A stretch of 39,538 nucleotides of DNA, taken from assembly GCA_001800515.1 (NCBI GenBank), contig MGVN01000025.1, positions 1 to 39,538 of the forward strand. The letters run 5' to 3'. Shown in pieces: positions 6,185 to 15,621 of this stretch. The first letter of the stretch is position 1. Each line of letters opens with the position of its first letter. Under the pieces are notes generated by a model that saw nothing but the letters and a program-made list of their open reading frames with translations, was not told the DNA's origin and searched no databases. Both the position numbers and the translations under genes were made by a program. This stretch comes from Elusimicrobia bacterium RIFOXYB2_FULL_49_7. Lineage in GTDB: Bacteria; Fibrobacterota; OXYB2-FULL-49-7.

Positions 6185-8086
6185 ATGAATTTGCCAACAT
6201 CCATTTTCTTATATGTTGCCGTAGCAGGGTTTGCACTGCTGGTCACGCTTGTCACCACTCCGTTGGTTATTCGATTGTCTCATACACTGGACGTCCTGGA
6301 TAAGCCGGCCACCCGAAAAATACACAAAGGGCTCATTCCCCGTATGGGCGGCCTTTCAATCTTTGCAGGATTGATAGCCGGATTAGGATTTTACTGCCTT
6401 CTTGAAAAAGAGGGGTTTGCCCTTTTACGGAACAAGGGATATTTTGTTATTCTTGCGGCTTCCTTTATCATGCTATTGTTGGGCTTATTTGATGATAAGT
6501 ATGGGCTGAATGCAAAGGTCAAGTTTACCGTACAAATAATCGCTGCCGCCATTATCATCATTTATGGCATAAAAATTGAGCGTATTACCAACCCTTTTGG
6601 GGGTGCGTTTGATTTGGGATGGTTGGCCTACCCTATTTCATTTCTATGGATTGTAGGCGTGACGAATGCTATCAACTTGTCGGACGGTATGGATGGACTG
6701 GCCACCGGCATCTGTCTCATTGTCGCGATGACCATGTTCGCTGTCTCCCTGGTTACACAGCACCCCGGCACCTTGGTCGTATCGGCAATCCTCTCCGGCG
6801 CACTCATCGGATTCCTACGGTATAATTTCAATCCGGCCCGTATTTTCATGGGGGACACCGGCAGCCAATTTCTGGGTTTTTTACTTGCCGCTCTTTCCAT
6901 AAAAGGGTCATTGGTCAGTTCCACCACGGTTTCCTTTTTGGTTCCGCTCATTGCCCTGGGATTGCCTATTTTCGATACCCTTTTCGCTTTTCTGCGACGG
7001 ATCGTCACCGGGGCCAACCCCTTTTCAGCGGATAAGATGCATATTCATCACCGCCTTCTTTCCTTTGGTTTCAATCAGCGCCAAGTAGTCATTATGCTCT
7101 ATACGGTTTCCATTCTCTTTGGGATCATCGCTTTTACATTGACCGCCACGAGCAACCAGATTGCCGCCGGATTGCTACTGGTTTTTGCCATCATCATTTA
7201 TGTCGGAATCCGTCGTTTGGGGTATATGGAAGCCATTCTGGTACGCATGAAGAAGAAAAGATATTCGGAAAAACGCAAGGCTTACCATGCCACCCTTTAC
7301 GGAGAAACGGAACCTTCTATGACCCCGGTCATTCAAACCCTTTCCCGAAAGCGGGTCTTTGAAATCCTCATTGATGCGGTCTTTTTTACGGGGTCTCTTT
7401 TTCTCACCCGCCTGCTTATGCAGGATTGGGAAACCATCTTTTTCGAACCAACGCAATTGCGCGATCAGGCCATTATTTTAGCCGCCTGTTGCTATCTCTC
7501 CTTCTTTGCTTTCGGGTTTTATCGTGAAATGTGGCGTTATATTGATTTAAATGCCATTGGAAAATACGTTAAAGGCGTTACCGCAGCAGCACTGCTCGGA
7601 TATTTCGCGCTTTCTTTTATCAACCCGGAGCTCACCCTGTCGCCCAAAGAAATCCTCGTTTTTTGGGTTTTTCTCCTGGTCTCCATCAGCAGCAGTCGTG
7701 TGCTCTTTAACTTTTATGCTACTTACCAAAAACGGGAATTGACGCGCCTCTCTAAAGGGGAAAAAGTTCTCATCTATGGTGCAGGAGACCGCGGCGTCAC
7801 GGTTCTTTCCGCACTGATCAAGGAAGATAATCTCGATTATCGGCCTGTTGGTTTTATCGATGACAATCCGGCCAAACGCGACCGGGAAATTCTGGGTTAC
7901 CGGGTTTTCGGCGACATCGCCCATCTGGACAGTATTGTCCGGGAACAGGAAGTCGAACGCATCATCATCTCTTCCGCCTACATCAATGGCCATCGGGAAG
8001 GGGCACTGAAAGAAGTTTGTCGACGCCACAACATCAAACTCTCCCATTTTTCCCTTAAATTCGATAATATCCCCATTGAAGGTTAA
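6185..8086 (+). CDS. Fusion: WecA/MraY-like phosphoglycosyltransferase (GT4) + CapD/FlaA1-type N-terminal half
   Basis: A 633-residue protein from the ATG at 6185 (an in-frame TTG at 6158 lies upstream of TATATT and lacks a binding site). Residues 1-350 form a polytopic UDP-sugar:polyprenyl-phosphate phosphotransferase. Visible motifs are the LGLFDDKYGL Asp pair, NAINLSDGMDGLATG, FNPARIFMGDTGSQFLGF and MHIHHRLL, as in WecA. After a basic linker (RMKKKRYSEKRK), residues about 390-515 have further membrane helices. Then come VLIYGAGDRG (about 529) and GFIDDNP, the nucleotide-binding domain of the CapD/FlaA1 and WbaP families. The catalytic SDR half of CapD and the sugar-transferase half of WbaP are both absent. 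It probably starts assembly of a lipid-linked surface polysaccharide; the Wzi-like gene follows immediately. Confidence 0.85.
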   Translation: MNLPTSIFLYVAVAGFALLVTLVTTPLVIRLSHTLDVLDKPATRKIHKGLIPRMGGLSIFAGLIAGLGFYCLLEKEGFALLRNKGYFVILAASFIMLLLGLFDDKYGLNAKVKFTVQIIAAAIIIIYGIKIERITNPFGGAFDLGWLAYPISFLWIVGVTNAINLSDGMDGLATGICLIVAMTMFAVSLVTQHPGTLVVSAILSGALIGFLRYNFNPARIFMGDTGSQFLGFLLAALSIKGSLVSSTTVSFLVPLIALGLPIFDTLFAFLRRIVTGANPFSADKMHIHHRLLSFGFNQRQVVIMLYTVSILFGIIAFTLTATSNQIAAGLLLVFAIIIYVGIRRLGYMEAILVRMKKKRYSEKRKAYHATLYGETEPSMTPVIQTLSRKRVFEILIDAVFFTGSLFLTRLLMQDWETIFFEPTQLRDQAIILAACCYLSFFAFGFYREMWRYIDLNAIGKYVKGVTAAALLGYFALSFINPELTLSPKEILVFWVFLLVSISSSRVLFNFYATYQKRELTRLSKGEKVLIYGAGDRGVTVLSALIKEDNLDYRPVGFIDDNPAKRDREILGYRVFGDIAHLDSIVREQEVERIIISSAYINGHREGALKEVCRRHNIKLSHFSLKFDNIPIEG

Positions 8087-8090
8087 CCGG

Positions 8091-9596
8091 ATGGTTCGTT
8101 TTCTTGTCCTTCTCTTCACCGGATTCCTATTCATTCACGCAGAGCAGCTCCCGCTTTCTCATCCTATCTACGATCTCCTGACTCCCTTGCAAACCCGAAA
8201 TCTGCTGCCCCGTCTGAACGGGCTGCCCAAACCTTATGACGCTGCTGATGTGATACAAGCCCTTCAAGCCTTAGACACTCTTTCACTGACACCTCTTGAT
8301 CGGCTTAGACAGGAAGAAGCAAAAACCTCACTCCATCAACGCATGACGGCCGTCAAAAGCCAAAGACTCCTAATAGCCGTGGATGAGGCCCTGGAAGGAG
8401 GAAGCGACGCTGACGGCCATTATCTGACCCGCCATGCTCTTGCCGGATATTTTACATACGGTCGGTTCAGTCTTGTCAATCGGGTGGCGGTTGATCTTAC
8501 TTCGGAAAAATGGCGCTATGATCATTTAAGACGTCGTTTTAAGAAAACCCTCTTTGCCGATATGCCGGAAGCCTATGCTTCTTATACGGGAGAACACTTC
8601 GGTCTTCTCATGGGACGTAACCGAGTCAAATGGGGGCCCGGCCACACCGGAAGCCTGATGTTGGGAGACCATCAAAGTGGGCTGACGCAAATGGCCGGGT
8701 ATGCTCGTTTCGGCTTCCTTCAAGGATTTACGCTTTCCGCCAAACTCGATTCGATCGGCGCTTGGAACCGTTATTTCTCGGCCGCGAAACTGGTCATTCA
8801 ACTTCATTCCACATTAACGCTGGCCTTGAATCAATCCATTGTATATGCAGGCCCCGCCCGAAACTTCGAACTCTTTTACGTGCTGCCCTCTTTTATCTAC
8901 TATTTCGGCCAATTCGGTTTTATTCCCAAGAACGCGACAGACAATGTCTTTGTAGGGGCAGACATGGAATGGAAACCTTTGATCGGGTTACGCGTTTATT
9001 TTGAATTTTTGGCCGATGATTTTCAGGTGGACCGCGACTCGATTTCTGCTTCGGTCCAAAACGGTATTGCCTATCTCCTGGGTGCGGAATCGCAGGATAT
9101 CCTGTTCAACGGATTGAACCTGGGGGCAGAATTCGTGCATATCAATTCCTATGTTTATAAACATGTAGGCGGATTGGCCACCAGTTATGTCACCAACCTG
9201 CATGGCGGAACGTTAGGCCATGCTATCGGGCCGGATGCAGAAATGGTAGAAATCCGGCTTTCTAAAAGGCTTTATATGCACGCCAAGGCGGGCATGACCT
9301 ATCGTTTGACACGCCGGGGCGATCTCAACGACCCGCTGGGGGAATGGAACGCTTATGATAAAAGAAAAGAAGCAACACCCCATGGTCGCGTGGAGAACTG
9401 TCATGATTTCCTATTGACCGGTGAAACCACTTACTGGAAAGGTCTTACCGTTGGAGCAGAAGCAGGATATCGTTTCGTTCAATCTCCGGATAATCAACCG
9501 GGGCAGAAAAAAGAGGGGATTATATCAGGTCGACTGACCTATTATTTTGATAGGCTATTGCAATGGGATGACAAAGCGACCCTGTTCCCCCTATAG
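8091..9596 (+). CDS. Wzi-family capsule assembly outer-membrane protein
   Basis: A 501-residue exported protein. MVRFLVLLFTGFLFIHA is a signal peptide; GAAGG eight bases upstream selects the ATG at 8091. An N-terminal helical region (PRLNGLPKPYDAADVIQALQ) is followed by a long alternating aromatic beta-barrel pattern. MGRNRVKWGPGHTGSLMLGD in mid-protein matches the conserved Gly-Arg...Trp-Gly-Pro-Gly segment of the Wzi/capsule assembly family, as does FELFYVLPSFIYYFGQFG later. Wzi proteins hold capsular polysaccharide at the outer surface. The gene starts four bases after the GT4 fusion stop, so both are probably cotranscribed and act in the same polysaccharide pathway. It ends five bases from the convergent aminotransferase. 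Confidence 0.8.
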   Translation: MVRFLVLLFTGFLFIHAEQLPLSHPIYDLLTPLQTRNLLPRLNGLPKPYDAADVIQALQALDTLSLTPLDRLRQEEAKTSLHQRMTAVKSQRLLIAVDEALEGGSDADGHYLTRHALAGYFTYGRFSLVNRVAVDLTSEKWRYDHLRRRFKKTLFADMPEAYASYTGEHFGLLMGRNRVKWGPGHTGSLMLGDHQSGLTQMAGYARFGFLQGFTLSAKLDSIGAWNRYFSAAKLVIQLHSTLTLALNQSIVYAGPARNFELFYVLPSFIYYFGQFGFIPKNATDNVFVGADMEWKPLIGLRVYFEFLADDFQVDRDSISASVQNGIAYLLGAESQDILFNGLNLGAEFVHINSYVYKHVGGLATSYVTNLHGGTLGHAIGPDAEMVEIRLSKRLYMHAKAGMTYRLTRRGDLNDPLGEWNAYDKRKEATPHGRVENCHDFLLTGETTYWKGLTVGAEAGYRFVQSPDNQPGQKKEGIISGRLTYYFDRLLQWDDKATLFPL

Positions 9597-9601
9597 CAAA
9601 T

Positions 9602-10876
9602 TTAAATCGTTATCTGTTCCAAGATTTCAACGAACCGATTCAACTCTTCATCAGAAATAACCAGCGGCGGCTGAATACGAAGCACATTATTGAAGGTGCC
9701 GCCTAATCCGATTAAAATCCCCTTTTCGAGAAGAGATGCTCGCAACGCGCCGGCCCTATCCGGAGCCGGTTCCTTTGAGCTCAGGGACTTGACCACTTCA
9801 ATACCGATCATGAGGCCTTGCCCCCGAACCTCTCCAAAAACCGCATTGCTCGGACAAAGCCCACGCAGAGATTCCATCAGCCATTGCCCCTTGCGCGCAC
9901 TCTCAGCCGCCAAATTCGCTTTAAGCAGATATTGGATATTGGCCAGTGCAGCAGCGCAGGAAACCGGATTTCCTCCAAAGGTGGAAAGATGGTCTCCGGG
10001 TTTGAAGGCATCCGCAATTTCCTTGGGCGCAATAAAAGCACTCAACGGGAAGCCATCCGCTATTCCCTTGGCCATAGCCATTAGATCCGGCTCCACCCCG
10101 CCATGCTCAATGGCAAACATCTTTCCTGTTCTACAGAATCCGGACTGCACCTCATCGGCAATAAAAAGAATTCCATGTGCATCGAGTATTTCCTTCACCC
10201 GCTTAAAATAACCCGCCGGAGGAACAATAATACCCCCCTCTCCCATTACCGGTTCGGCTATGAAGAAAGCGACATTATCCGAGGTCTGATAGCGAATGAC
10301 CTCTTCAAGATAATCGGCGCATAGAAGACCGCATTTTTCCGGAGAAGTTTGTTTGAAGGGACAGCGATAACAATAAGGATGGGGCGCAAAAGCGATACCC
10401 GGCAGATAGGGACCTCCCTTTTTCTTACGGCCGGCCATACCGGTAACCGACAGGGTTCCATTAGTTCTGCCGTGAAACGAGGCAGTTAGAGCAACAGCTT
10501 CCTGTTTGCCCGTATATTGCTTGGCCAGCCGCATGGCTCCCTCAACCGCTTCAGCTCCGCTATTGGCAAAAAAACTCTTCCGGAGACGACCGGGCGTAAT
10601 GGCAGCAAGCCGTTCCGCCAAATCCGCCACTGCTTTGACGTGATACACATAGGAACCGCAGTGAATCAATTTTTCCATCTGCGCCTTGGCCGCTTCGATA
10701 ACCCCCGGGTTTCCATGTCCGGCATTAACGACCGATATCCCTGAAAAACAATCCAAATAAGCCTTGCCGGATTCATCGTAAACCGTGGCTCCCTGCGCAC
10801 ACTCCACCACAATCGGTTCCACGGCATTCACAAATGCCGTGTTGACATATTCTTTATATTTTTGGATAGTGTTCAT
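9602..10876 (-). CDS. Class III PLP-dependent aminotransferase (GabT/AGXT2-like)
   Basis: A 424-residue fold-type I class III aminotransferase. Motifs are NSGAEAVEGAMRLAK, the SFHGRTNGTLSVTG segment, IAEPVMGEGG, the DEVQSGFCRTGK segment with the PLP-pyridine Asp (about 241) and the Schiff-base Lys in MAMAKGIADGFPLS (about 270). A Cys-rich insert (PYCYRCPF...KCGLLCADYLEE) is a hallmark of a GabT-like subgroup also annotated as 4-aminobutyrate or aspartate aminotransferase family. The amino donor cannot be fixed from sequence. The ATG at 10876 fits the family N-terminus; an in-frame TTG at 10918 would add 14 residues. It is divergent from the STAS gene. Confidence 0.88.
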   Translation of the reverse strand: MNTIQKYKEYVNTAFVNAVEPIVVECAQGATVYDESGKAYLDCFSGISVVNAGHGNPGVIEAAKAQMEKLIHCGSYVYHVKAVADLAERLAAITPGRLRKSFFANSGAEAVEGAMRLAKQYTGKQEAVALTASFHGRTNGTLSVTGMAGRKKKGGPYLPGIAFAPHPYCYRCPFKQTSPEKCGLLCADYLEEVIRYQTSDNVAFFIAEPVMGEGGIIVPPAGYFKRVKEILDAHGILFIADEVQSGFCRTGKMFAIEHGGVEPDLMAMAKGIADGFPLSAFIAPKEIADAFKPGDHLSTFGGNPVSCAAALANIQYLLKANLAAESARKGQWLMESLRGLCPSNAVFGEVRGQGLMIGIEVVKSLSSKEPAPDRAGALRASLLEKGILIGLGGTFNNVLRIQPPLVISDEELNRFVEILEQITI

Positions 10877-10943
10877 GGATTTCGCTATTAAATTACAATT
10901 CGACCGGATATTTCTCAAGTTTTTTCATCCGACACCATTTCTC

Positions 10944-10973
10944 TTGATGCACTGCCTCCAATTTTTGTATCAT
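10944..10973 (+). promoter_or_regulatory. Candidate sigma70-type promoter for the STAS gene
   Basis: TTGATG (10944-10949) and TATCAT (10968-10973, five of six consensus bases) are separated by 18 bases. A start near 10980 would leave a leader of about 24 bases before the ATG at 11004. No Shine-Dalgarno is seen in that leader. Confidence 0.4.
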
Positions 10974-11003
10974 GTATATATGGATTTTTTCCAATAACAT
11001 TAT

Positions 11004-11366
11004 ATGATAACTGATGATAAACCTATGATTATCAAGAGTGAAGAGCGAGGCACTTACTTTTTTGTTCAAATTAAAGGGGGGTTTATCGCCCGCCATATTC
11101 TGACTGCACGTAAAACTATCGAGCAAGCCATTGAGATCGGCCATACCCGGATTGTGCTCGATTTATCAGAGGTTGAATTCCTTGATAGCATGGGCATTGG
11201 ACTCATGGTCAACCTGAATAAAAGACTCAAGGAAAACAGCGGTCGATTTATCGTCATCAACCCAAGTGACGTAGCCTGGGACATCATTGAGGTCTCTGGA
11301 ACCGAAAATTACGTTCAAATCATACGCAATGTCGTTATCTCGGACATAGAAGCTCTGCTTAATTAA
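11004..11366 (+). CDS. STAS-domain anti-sigma-factor antagonist
   Basis: A 120-residue single STAS domain of the SpoIIAA/RsbV type. VVLDLSEV-like strand TRIVLDLSEVEFLDSMGIGLMVNL contains the conserved Asp-Ser-Met-Gly with Ser62 as the phosphorylation site used in partner switching. In this mechanism the unphosphorylated antagonist binds an HATPase anti-sigma factor and frees the sigma factor. No kinase or sigma gene is adjacent; the receiver-HATPase protein at 21089-22012 is a possible partner elsewhere in the window. A second in-frame ATG at 11025 is an alternative start. Its stop codon abuts the convergent activase stop with no base between. Confidence 0.88.
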   Translation: MITDDKPMIIKSEERGTYFFVQIKGGFIARHILTARKTIEQAIEIGHTRIVLDLSEVEFLDSMGIGLMVNLNKRLKENSGRFIVINPSDVAWDIIEVSGTENYVQIIRNVVISDIEALLN

Positions 11367-14300
11367 TCACTTCCCCGTCTTCGGTGTAAAAGAACTCACA
11401 TTCAGCGAAAAAATATTTATTTTCGAAATGATGTTCGGGGGATAAACATTTCCGTCGTTCTCCAATGCAATGACGGGAAAGTTCCGTGCCATGGCCCACG
11501 GTTTATAGACCGCTTCAATCAACCGTCCGGGTAAACAGGCAAAAGGTGAGATGATGGCAATCCCGGAAAAGCCGCTTTCCATGGCTTCTGCCGCCACTGC
11601 AGGGGAAAGGGTCGCTTCGGTTTCAAAATGCTCGGAAGCAAATTCATGCGCCCGACGCATAATGCTGCGCATATCAGAAGGCCCCACCGGAAAAATTTCA
11701 GACAAGGCAAACATATCGTCAATCCGGTGCTGGACCCGATGTTTCCAGGCAAACTCCGCATTTAATAGACCCAACTTGAGTCCATAGTTTGATAAAGTGC
11801 GACGCCAGAGGGGTTTCTTGGCAAATTCATTCTTTAAATTGAATTTGCGCATATAGTCTAAGTAGTGAATCCATTCACTTAAGCCCGATATCTTGACTAA
11901 AATACCCCATTCGGTCAGATGATCCACCAGGGTGGAGACGGAATACTCGTCACGCCGGACAAATATTTCTCCGACCACCAATACTTTTCGAATATCTTTG
12001 ACCGGTCTCTGCTTGGGAAGCGCCTTGAGTTTAAGGGCCATTTTTCGAATAACCGGGGGGAGTTCCCGCGCAAGGTTTCCTTTTGAGAAAACAGCAAGCA
12101 TCTCTTTCCAGGACTCTTCCAATATCTTAAAGCCATCGGCAGGCTCCTTTAAGCAAACACGAATGCCGGACCGGAGATCTTTAATCGCATCGCCGGTACA
12201 GATGGCATGCCAGGCAAGTTTAGAAAAGTCGCTTCCTAATTCGGTATAGGAATTGTCTGAATTAAGCCGGAGCAGAGCAATATTCTCATACCCCCCCTCC
12301 CGCAGAATCCTATCATAAAAAACCGCGTATTGGCCGGTCCTGCAAGGACCTGTCGTAATAGGCATAAAAAGGATATATATCCGGTTGGGGTCTACCCCAT
12401 GGACCTGGAAGTATTTAATAAAAGCGCCCAATACCAAGAGACAAGGGATACACTCTTTTCCGGATGCAACATCGCGTGCCAATTGCACGGAATCGCGATC
12501 CGATACGGGCAGCGCCTCGGTATCAATGCCATAACGGCAAGAAATGGCGGCCATGGCTTCCGTCGTTTCATTGCCCATATTGGGAAAAAGGAGTTTGACC
12601 CGCCGGTCGCGGAGATCGATCTTTTCCCCTGTTTTTTGGTCCAACACCCTTACCTTACGGCCCAATTCAACTTCATATCGTCTGTTGAATTCAGTCCCGG
12701 TCTGTAGCAAACCGCTCTTGGCATATCCTTCGATGATATCTAAAAAAGCTTCTATTCGGGTATCGATTCCCGCATCCGCAGCATGCGAGTCGAGTTCGAG
12801 AATGAGAAAAGGCTTGGTACCGTTAATCCAGCGGAGATAGTGAAGAATAAAGGAGTCGGGAGCACAGGAAAAGTTGCTGATATAGCATAGATAGAGATGG
12901 CGGCTCTTGGCAATATTCACCGCTGCCCGCATATTCTGTTGGCCGAAATACCAATACATGTTTTCGTAAATATCCGCATTTTCAAAAGGCATGAAATCAA
13001 AAGGAATGACCGAATAACCCCGAGAGGTGAACTTGCGGGGAATACCCATGTTGGTATGCTTGGTAAAAGCATTATAAGGCCGTCCGAAAAGCACCACGGA
13101 GGTCCGTTTTTCCGCCTCTGCTTTTTCAATGGCCTTTCTGCCCATTTCCCGCGCTTCCGCAAGATAAGCCCGTTGCATCTCCACCCCTTTTTTAAAGGCG
13201 CGGCGGCCTGCTTCGCGGGTGAAACCGAGTTGTTCCGCCATCTCTTCAAAGGGTTTGCCGGCCTTGTCAATGCCGTCACGGAAAGAGAGGATGGGTTTTA
13301 GAATCTTTTCATCCGGCAGATCGAATGCCGTGCGGAGATAATAGGGCAACCCCTGGACAATCGGACAGAGACAGGCATGCGTATCTTCCTGCCAGCTCTC
13401 CATGTCCTTGAAATGGGGCAGGAAATAATAATCACATCCCTTCCGCTGAACCGCCTCCATCATACCGTGAGCGATTTCTCCCGGAAAACAGAAGGGCGCA
13501 TGCATACGCTCATATCCTTCCAGAAGAGGGCTGTCCGACAAAAAGACATCCACCCCAAGCTCTCCGAAGAAATGGGAATAAAGGGGCCAGAGGGAATAGA
13601 TGGAAAAAACCTGAGGCACACCCACGGTCATCTTTTGGGAAGGGTTGCCTTCGGCAAAATCATAGGCAAAGGTCGTGAACAGCAAATCATGACGACGCTG
13701 CACCAAATCCTCCACAGACGCCTCATCGATTTTGATCTTCTTTCTGGAGTTTGCGTACTTATTGCAGCGACCGCCAAAGAAATAAACGGTTTGATTGACC
13801 TTTAATCGACGGATAGGACAATAATTATCACACGATTTGCAGACAAATTCACCTTCATAGGAGATTTGCCGCTGCACGACTTCATCAATATCATAGCTGT
13901 TTTTAAACAACAATCCTTCCGCACATTTTCGTTTGGCCAGAATTCCAACGCCAAAACAACCCATGAGTTCCGGATCCGGCGGAATAATCACCGGCTTATT
14001 GAGAAGGGCGGCAAACGCAAGCGGAATAGCGCTATTTTTCGCCACACCGCCTTGAATAACGATGCGATTGCCGATGGTCCGGTTGCCCACCACCCGGTTC
14101 AGATAATTCAACACCACGGAATAGGCCAAGCCGGCCACGATGTTGTATTTACTGGCCCCTTCCTGAATGGCCTTGCGAATATCGGAATTGATGAACGCCG
14201 AACAATGCTCTCCGAATTTAAGCGGTGCATTGGCCTGCATCGCGATCCCCCCGATCTCACTGGCGGATTCAATCGACAAATCTCCTTTGGCCGACTCCTC

Positions 14301-15608
14301 CAGAAAGGAGCCCGTCCCTGCGGAACAAGCCTCATTCATGGCATAATCAATGGGCACCCCATTCTTCAGGTAAACATATTTGGCATCCTGGCCGCCGATC
14401 TCAAAAAGGGTGTCGATGCCGGAATCAAAATAGGTCGTGCCGACCGTGTGGGCGATGATTTCATTGTAGATGCCCGGGGTTTCCATGAAAACCCCGAGAA
14501 TTTCCCGAGAAGAGCCGGTCGCAGCAGCCAGCGTTATCTTGATATCCAGATCGCCGATCTCATCAATGATTTCTTTTCGTATCTCCTTGAGACACTCTTT
14601 CAGGGCCTGTATGGGATCGCCATGGGTTCGGCCGTAAAACGAGGCGACAATCTCCTCTTTTTCCGCATCAATCAGCGCCACTTTAGTGGTGGTGGAGCCA
14701 CCGTCAATGCCAAGGATATATTCCCCCCCCTTACGCACCTTACCATGGCGCGGTTGTTTGTAATCAACCTTGTCCCGGAACGGAAGAAGAGGGGCCATCT
14801 TTTCATAGGAAACATGTTCCGTCCGAAAAAGGTGGGCCAATTCCGGCAGGGCTTCACCTTCGGTGCGCGCCAAAAGCGCGGCCCCATAGGCTTCAAATAC
14901 GGAAGCAATATCCGGGATGTCAAATGTGATGGTCGGCATTTTCTCTTTGACAAAATTGACAAGATGGTGGTTTCGCGTCAACCCGCCGGACAGAAGCACC
15001 TTTCCGGATGCCATTTTGGCTTTTTTTAGGAATTCGACAACCTTATCCGCCATGATCGCAGAAAGGGAAAGCACGATATCCCCTTTGGTCGCCTCCCCTT
15101 TATTCAGCTTATGGGTACAGTCGCTTTTCATGAAGACCGAACAACGCGAGGAAATACGGTGAACCGCAGCACCGGTCGCGGCCTGAATGCCCTGCTCCAA
15201 ACCAAAATCCATCCGTTTAAGCTGCTGCTTGAAAAACTCGCCCGTTCCGGAAGCACACTTATTGCCCGAAAAGGAATTTATAATCTGTCCCTCATGGCCG
15301 ACCAAATAGACGACCAGATCTTCTCCGCCCATGGAGGCCAATGCTTGGATTTCATCTTTTCGTTCTTTGAGTGCCTCCTGAATAGCCAATGCTTCAATAA
15401 TGCTTTTAAGCCGAAGGCTCTTTCGTCCTTCATTTCCGGTAACGAGTGTCCGGGTACCGGGAATCACCTTAGCCTCTTCAAGCAACGCAAAAAGGACCTG
15501 CTTAACATCACCTTCATGAGCGCGACACGCCTGAAAAACGATATTTTCCCCTTCCAACACCACGATTTTGACGCTGGAGGAACCGATATTAATGCCGCAT
15601 GCTTTCAT
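11367..15608 (-). CDS. Giant acyl-CoA dehydratase activase-type protein (two BcrA/BadF ATPase domains + DUF2229/HgdB-like region)
   Basis: A 1413-residue protein. Two ASKHA ATPase domains of the BadF/BadG/BcrA/BcrD type come first: residues 1-250, starting MKACGINIGSSSVKIVVLEG, and about 295-560, with the phosphate loop GIDGGSTTTKVALID. Each has the cluster-ligand motif of dehydratase activators: NKCASGTGEFF (Cys118) and EACSAGTGSFL (Cys428). A Cys-rich link (CKSCDNYC near 590 and GGRCNKY) leads to a DUF2229-like region (MTVGVPQVFSIYSLWPLY). The HgdB-related C-terminal part has scattered Cys (PFCFPGE, ACLCPI, NFSCAPD, KECIPC, GPCRTG). Homologues are widespread but their substrate is unknown; ATP-driven low-potential electron transfer is the inferred role. 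ATG at 15608 has AAGGA upstream; a longer frame to 15764 overlaps pdxB and is rejected. It lies 13 bases after pdxB. Confidence 0.88.
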   Translation of the reverse strand: MKACGINIGSSSVKIVVLEGENIVFQACRAHEGDVKQVLFALLEEAKVIPGTRTLVTGNEGRKSLRLKSIIEALAIQEALKERKDEIQALASMGGEDLVVYLVGHEGQIINSFSGNKCASGTGEFFKQQLKRMDFGLEQGIQAATGAAVHRISSRCSVFMKSDCTHKLNKGEATKGDIVLSLSAIMADKVVEFLKKAKMASGKVLLSGGLTRNHHLVNFVKEKMPTITFDIPDIASVFEAYGAALLARTEGEALPELAHLFRTEHVSYEKMAPLLPFRDKVDYKQPRHGKVRKGGEYILGIDGGSTTTKVALIDAEKEEIVASFYGRTHGDPIQALKECLKEIRKEIIDEIGDLDIKITLAAATGSSREILGVFMETPGIYNEIIAHTVGTTYFDSGIDTLFEIGGQDAKYVYLKNGVPIDYAMNEACSAGTGSFLEESAKGDLSIESASEIGGIAMQANAPLKFGEHCSAFINSDIRKAIQEGASKYNIVAGLAYSVVLNYLNRVVGNRTIGNRIVIQGGVAKNSAIPLAFAALLNKPVIIPPDPELMGCFGVGILAKRKCAEGLLFKNSYDIDEVVQRQISYEGEFVCKSCDNYCPIRRLKVNQTVYFFGGRCNKYANSRKKIKIDEASVEDLVQRRHDLLFTTFAYDFAEGNPSQKMTVGVPQVFSIYSLWPLYSHFFGELGVDVFLSDSPLLEGYERMHAPFCFPGEIAHGMMEAVQRKGCDYYFLPHFKDMESWQEDTHACLCPIVQGLPYYLRTAFDLPDEKILKPILSFRDGIDKAGKPFEEMAEQLGFTREAGRRAFKKGVEMQRAYLAEAREMGRKAIEKAEAEKRTSVVLFGRPYNAFTKHTNMGIPRKFTSRGYSVIPFDFMPFENADIYENMYWYFGQQNMRAAVNIAKSRHLYLCYISNFSCAPDSFILHYLRWINGTKPFLILELDSHAADAGIDTRIEAFLDIIEGYAKSGLLQTGTEFNRRYEVELGRKVRVLDQKTGEKIDLRDRRVKLLFPNMGNETTEAMAAISCRYGIDTEALPVSDRDSVQLARDVASGKECIPCLLVLGAFIKYFQVHGVDPNRIYILFMPITTGPCRTGQYAVFYDRILREGGYENIALLRLNSDNSYTELGSDFSKLAWHAICTGDAIKDLRSGIRVCLKEPADGFKILEESWKEMLAVFSKGNLARELPPVIRKMALKLKALPKQRPVKDIRKVLVVGEIFVRRDEYSVSTLVDHLTEWGILVKISGLSEWIHYLDYMRKFNLKNEFAKKPLWRRTLSNYGLKLGLLNAEFAWKHRVQHRIDDMFALSEIFPVGPSDMRSIMRRAHEFASEHFETEATLSPAVAAEAMESGFSGIAIISPFACLPGRLIEAVYKPWAMARNFPVIALENDGNVYPPNIISKINIFSLNVSSFTPKTGK

Positions 15609-15621
15609 AATATCCTTAGGC

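Noticed and set aside
7547..8134. 195-residue minus-strand frame opposite the GT4 fusion
   Set aside because: It is antisense to the nucleotide-binding part of the fusion and shows no motif.
13866..15029. 387-residue frame opposite the activase
   Set aside because: It lies wholly antisense to conserved activase motifs, shows no domain and has low-complexity shadow composition.
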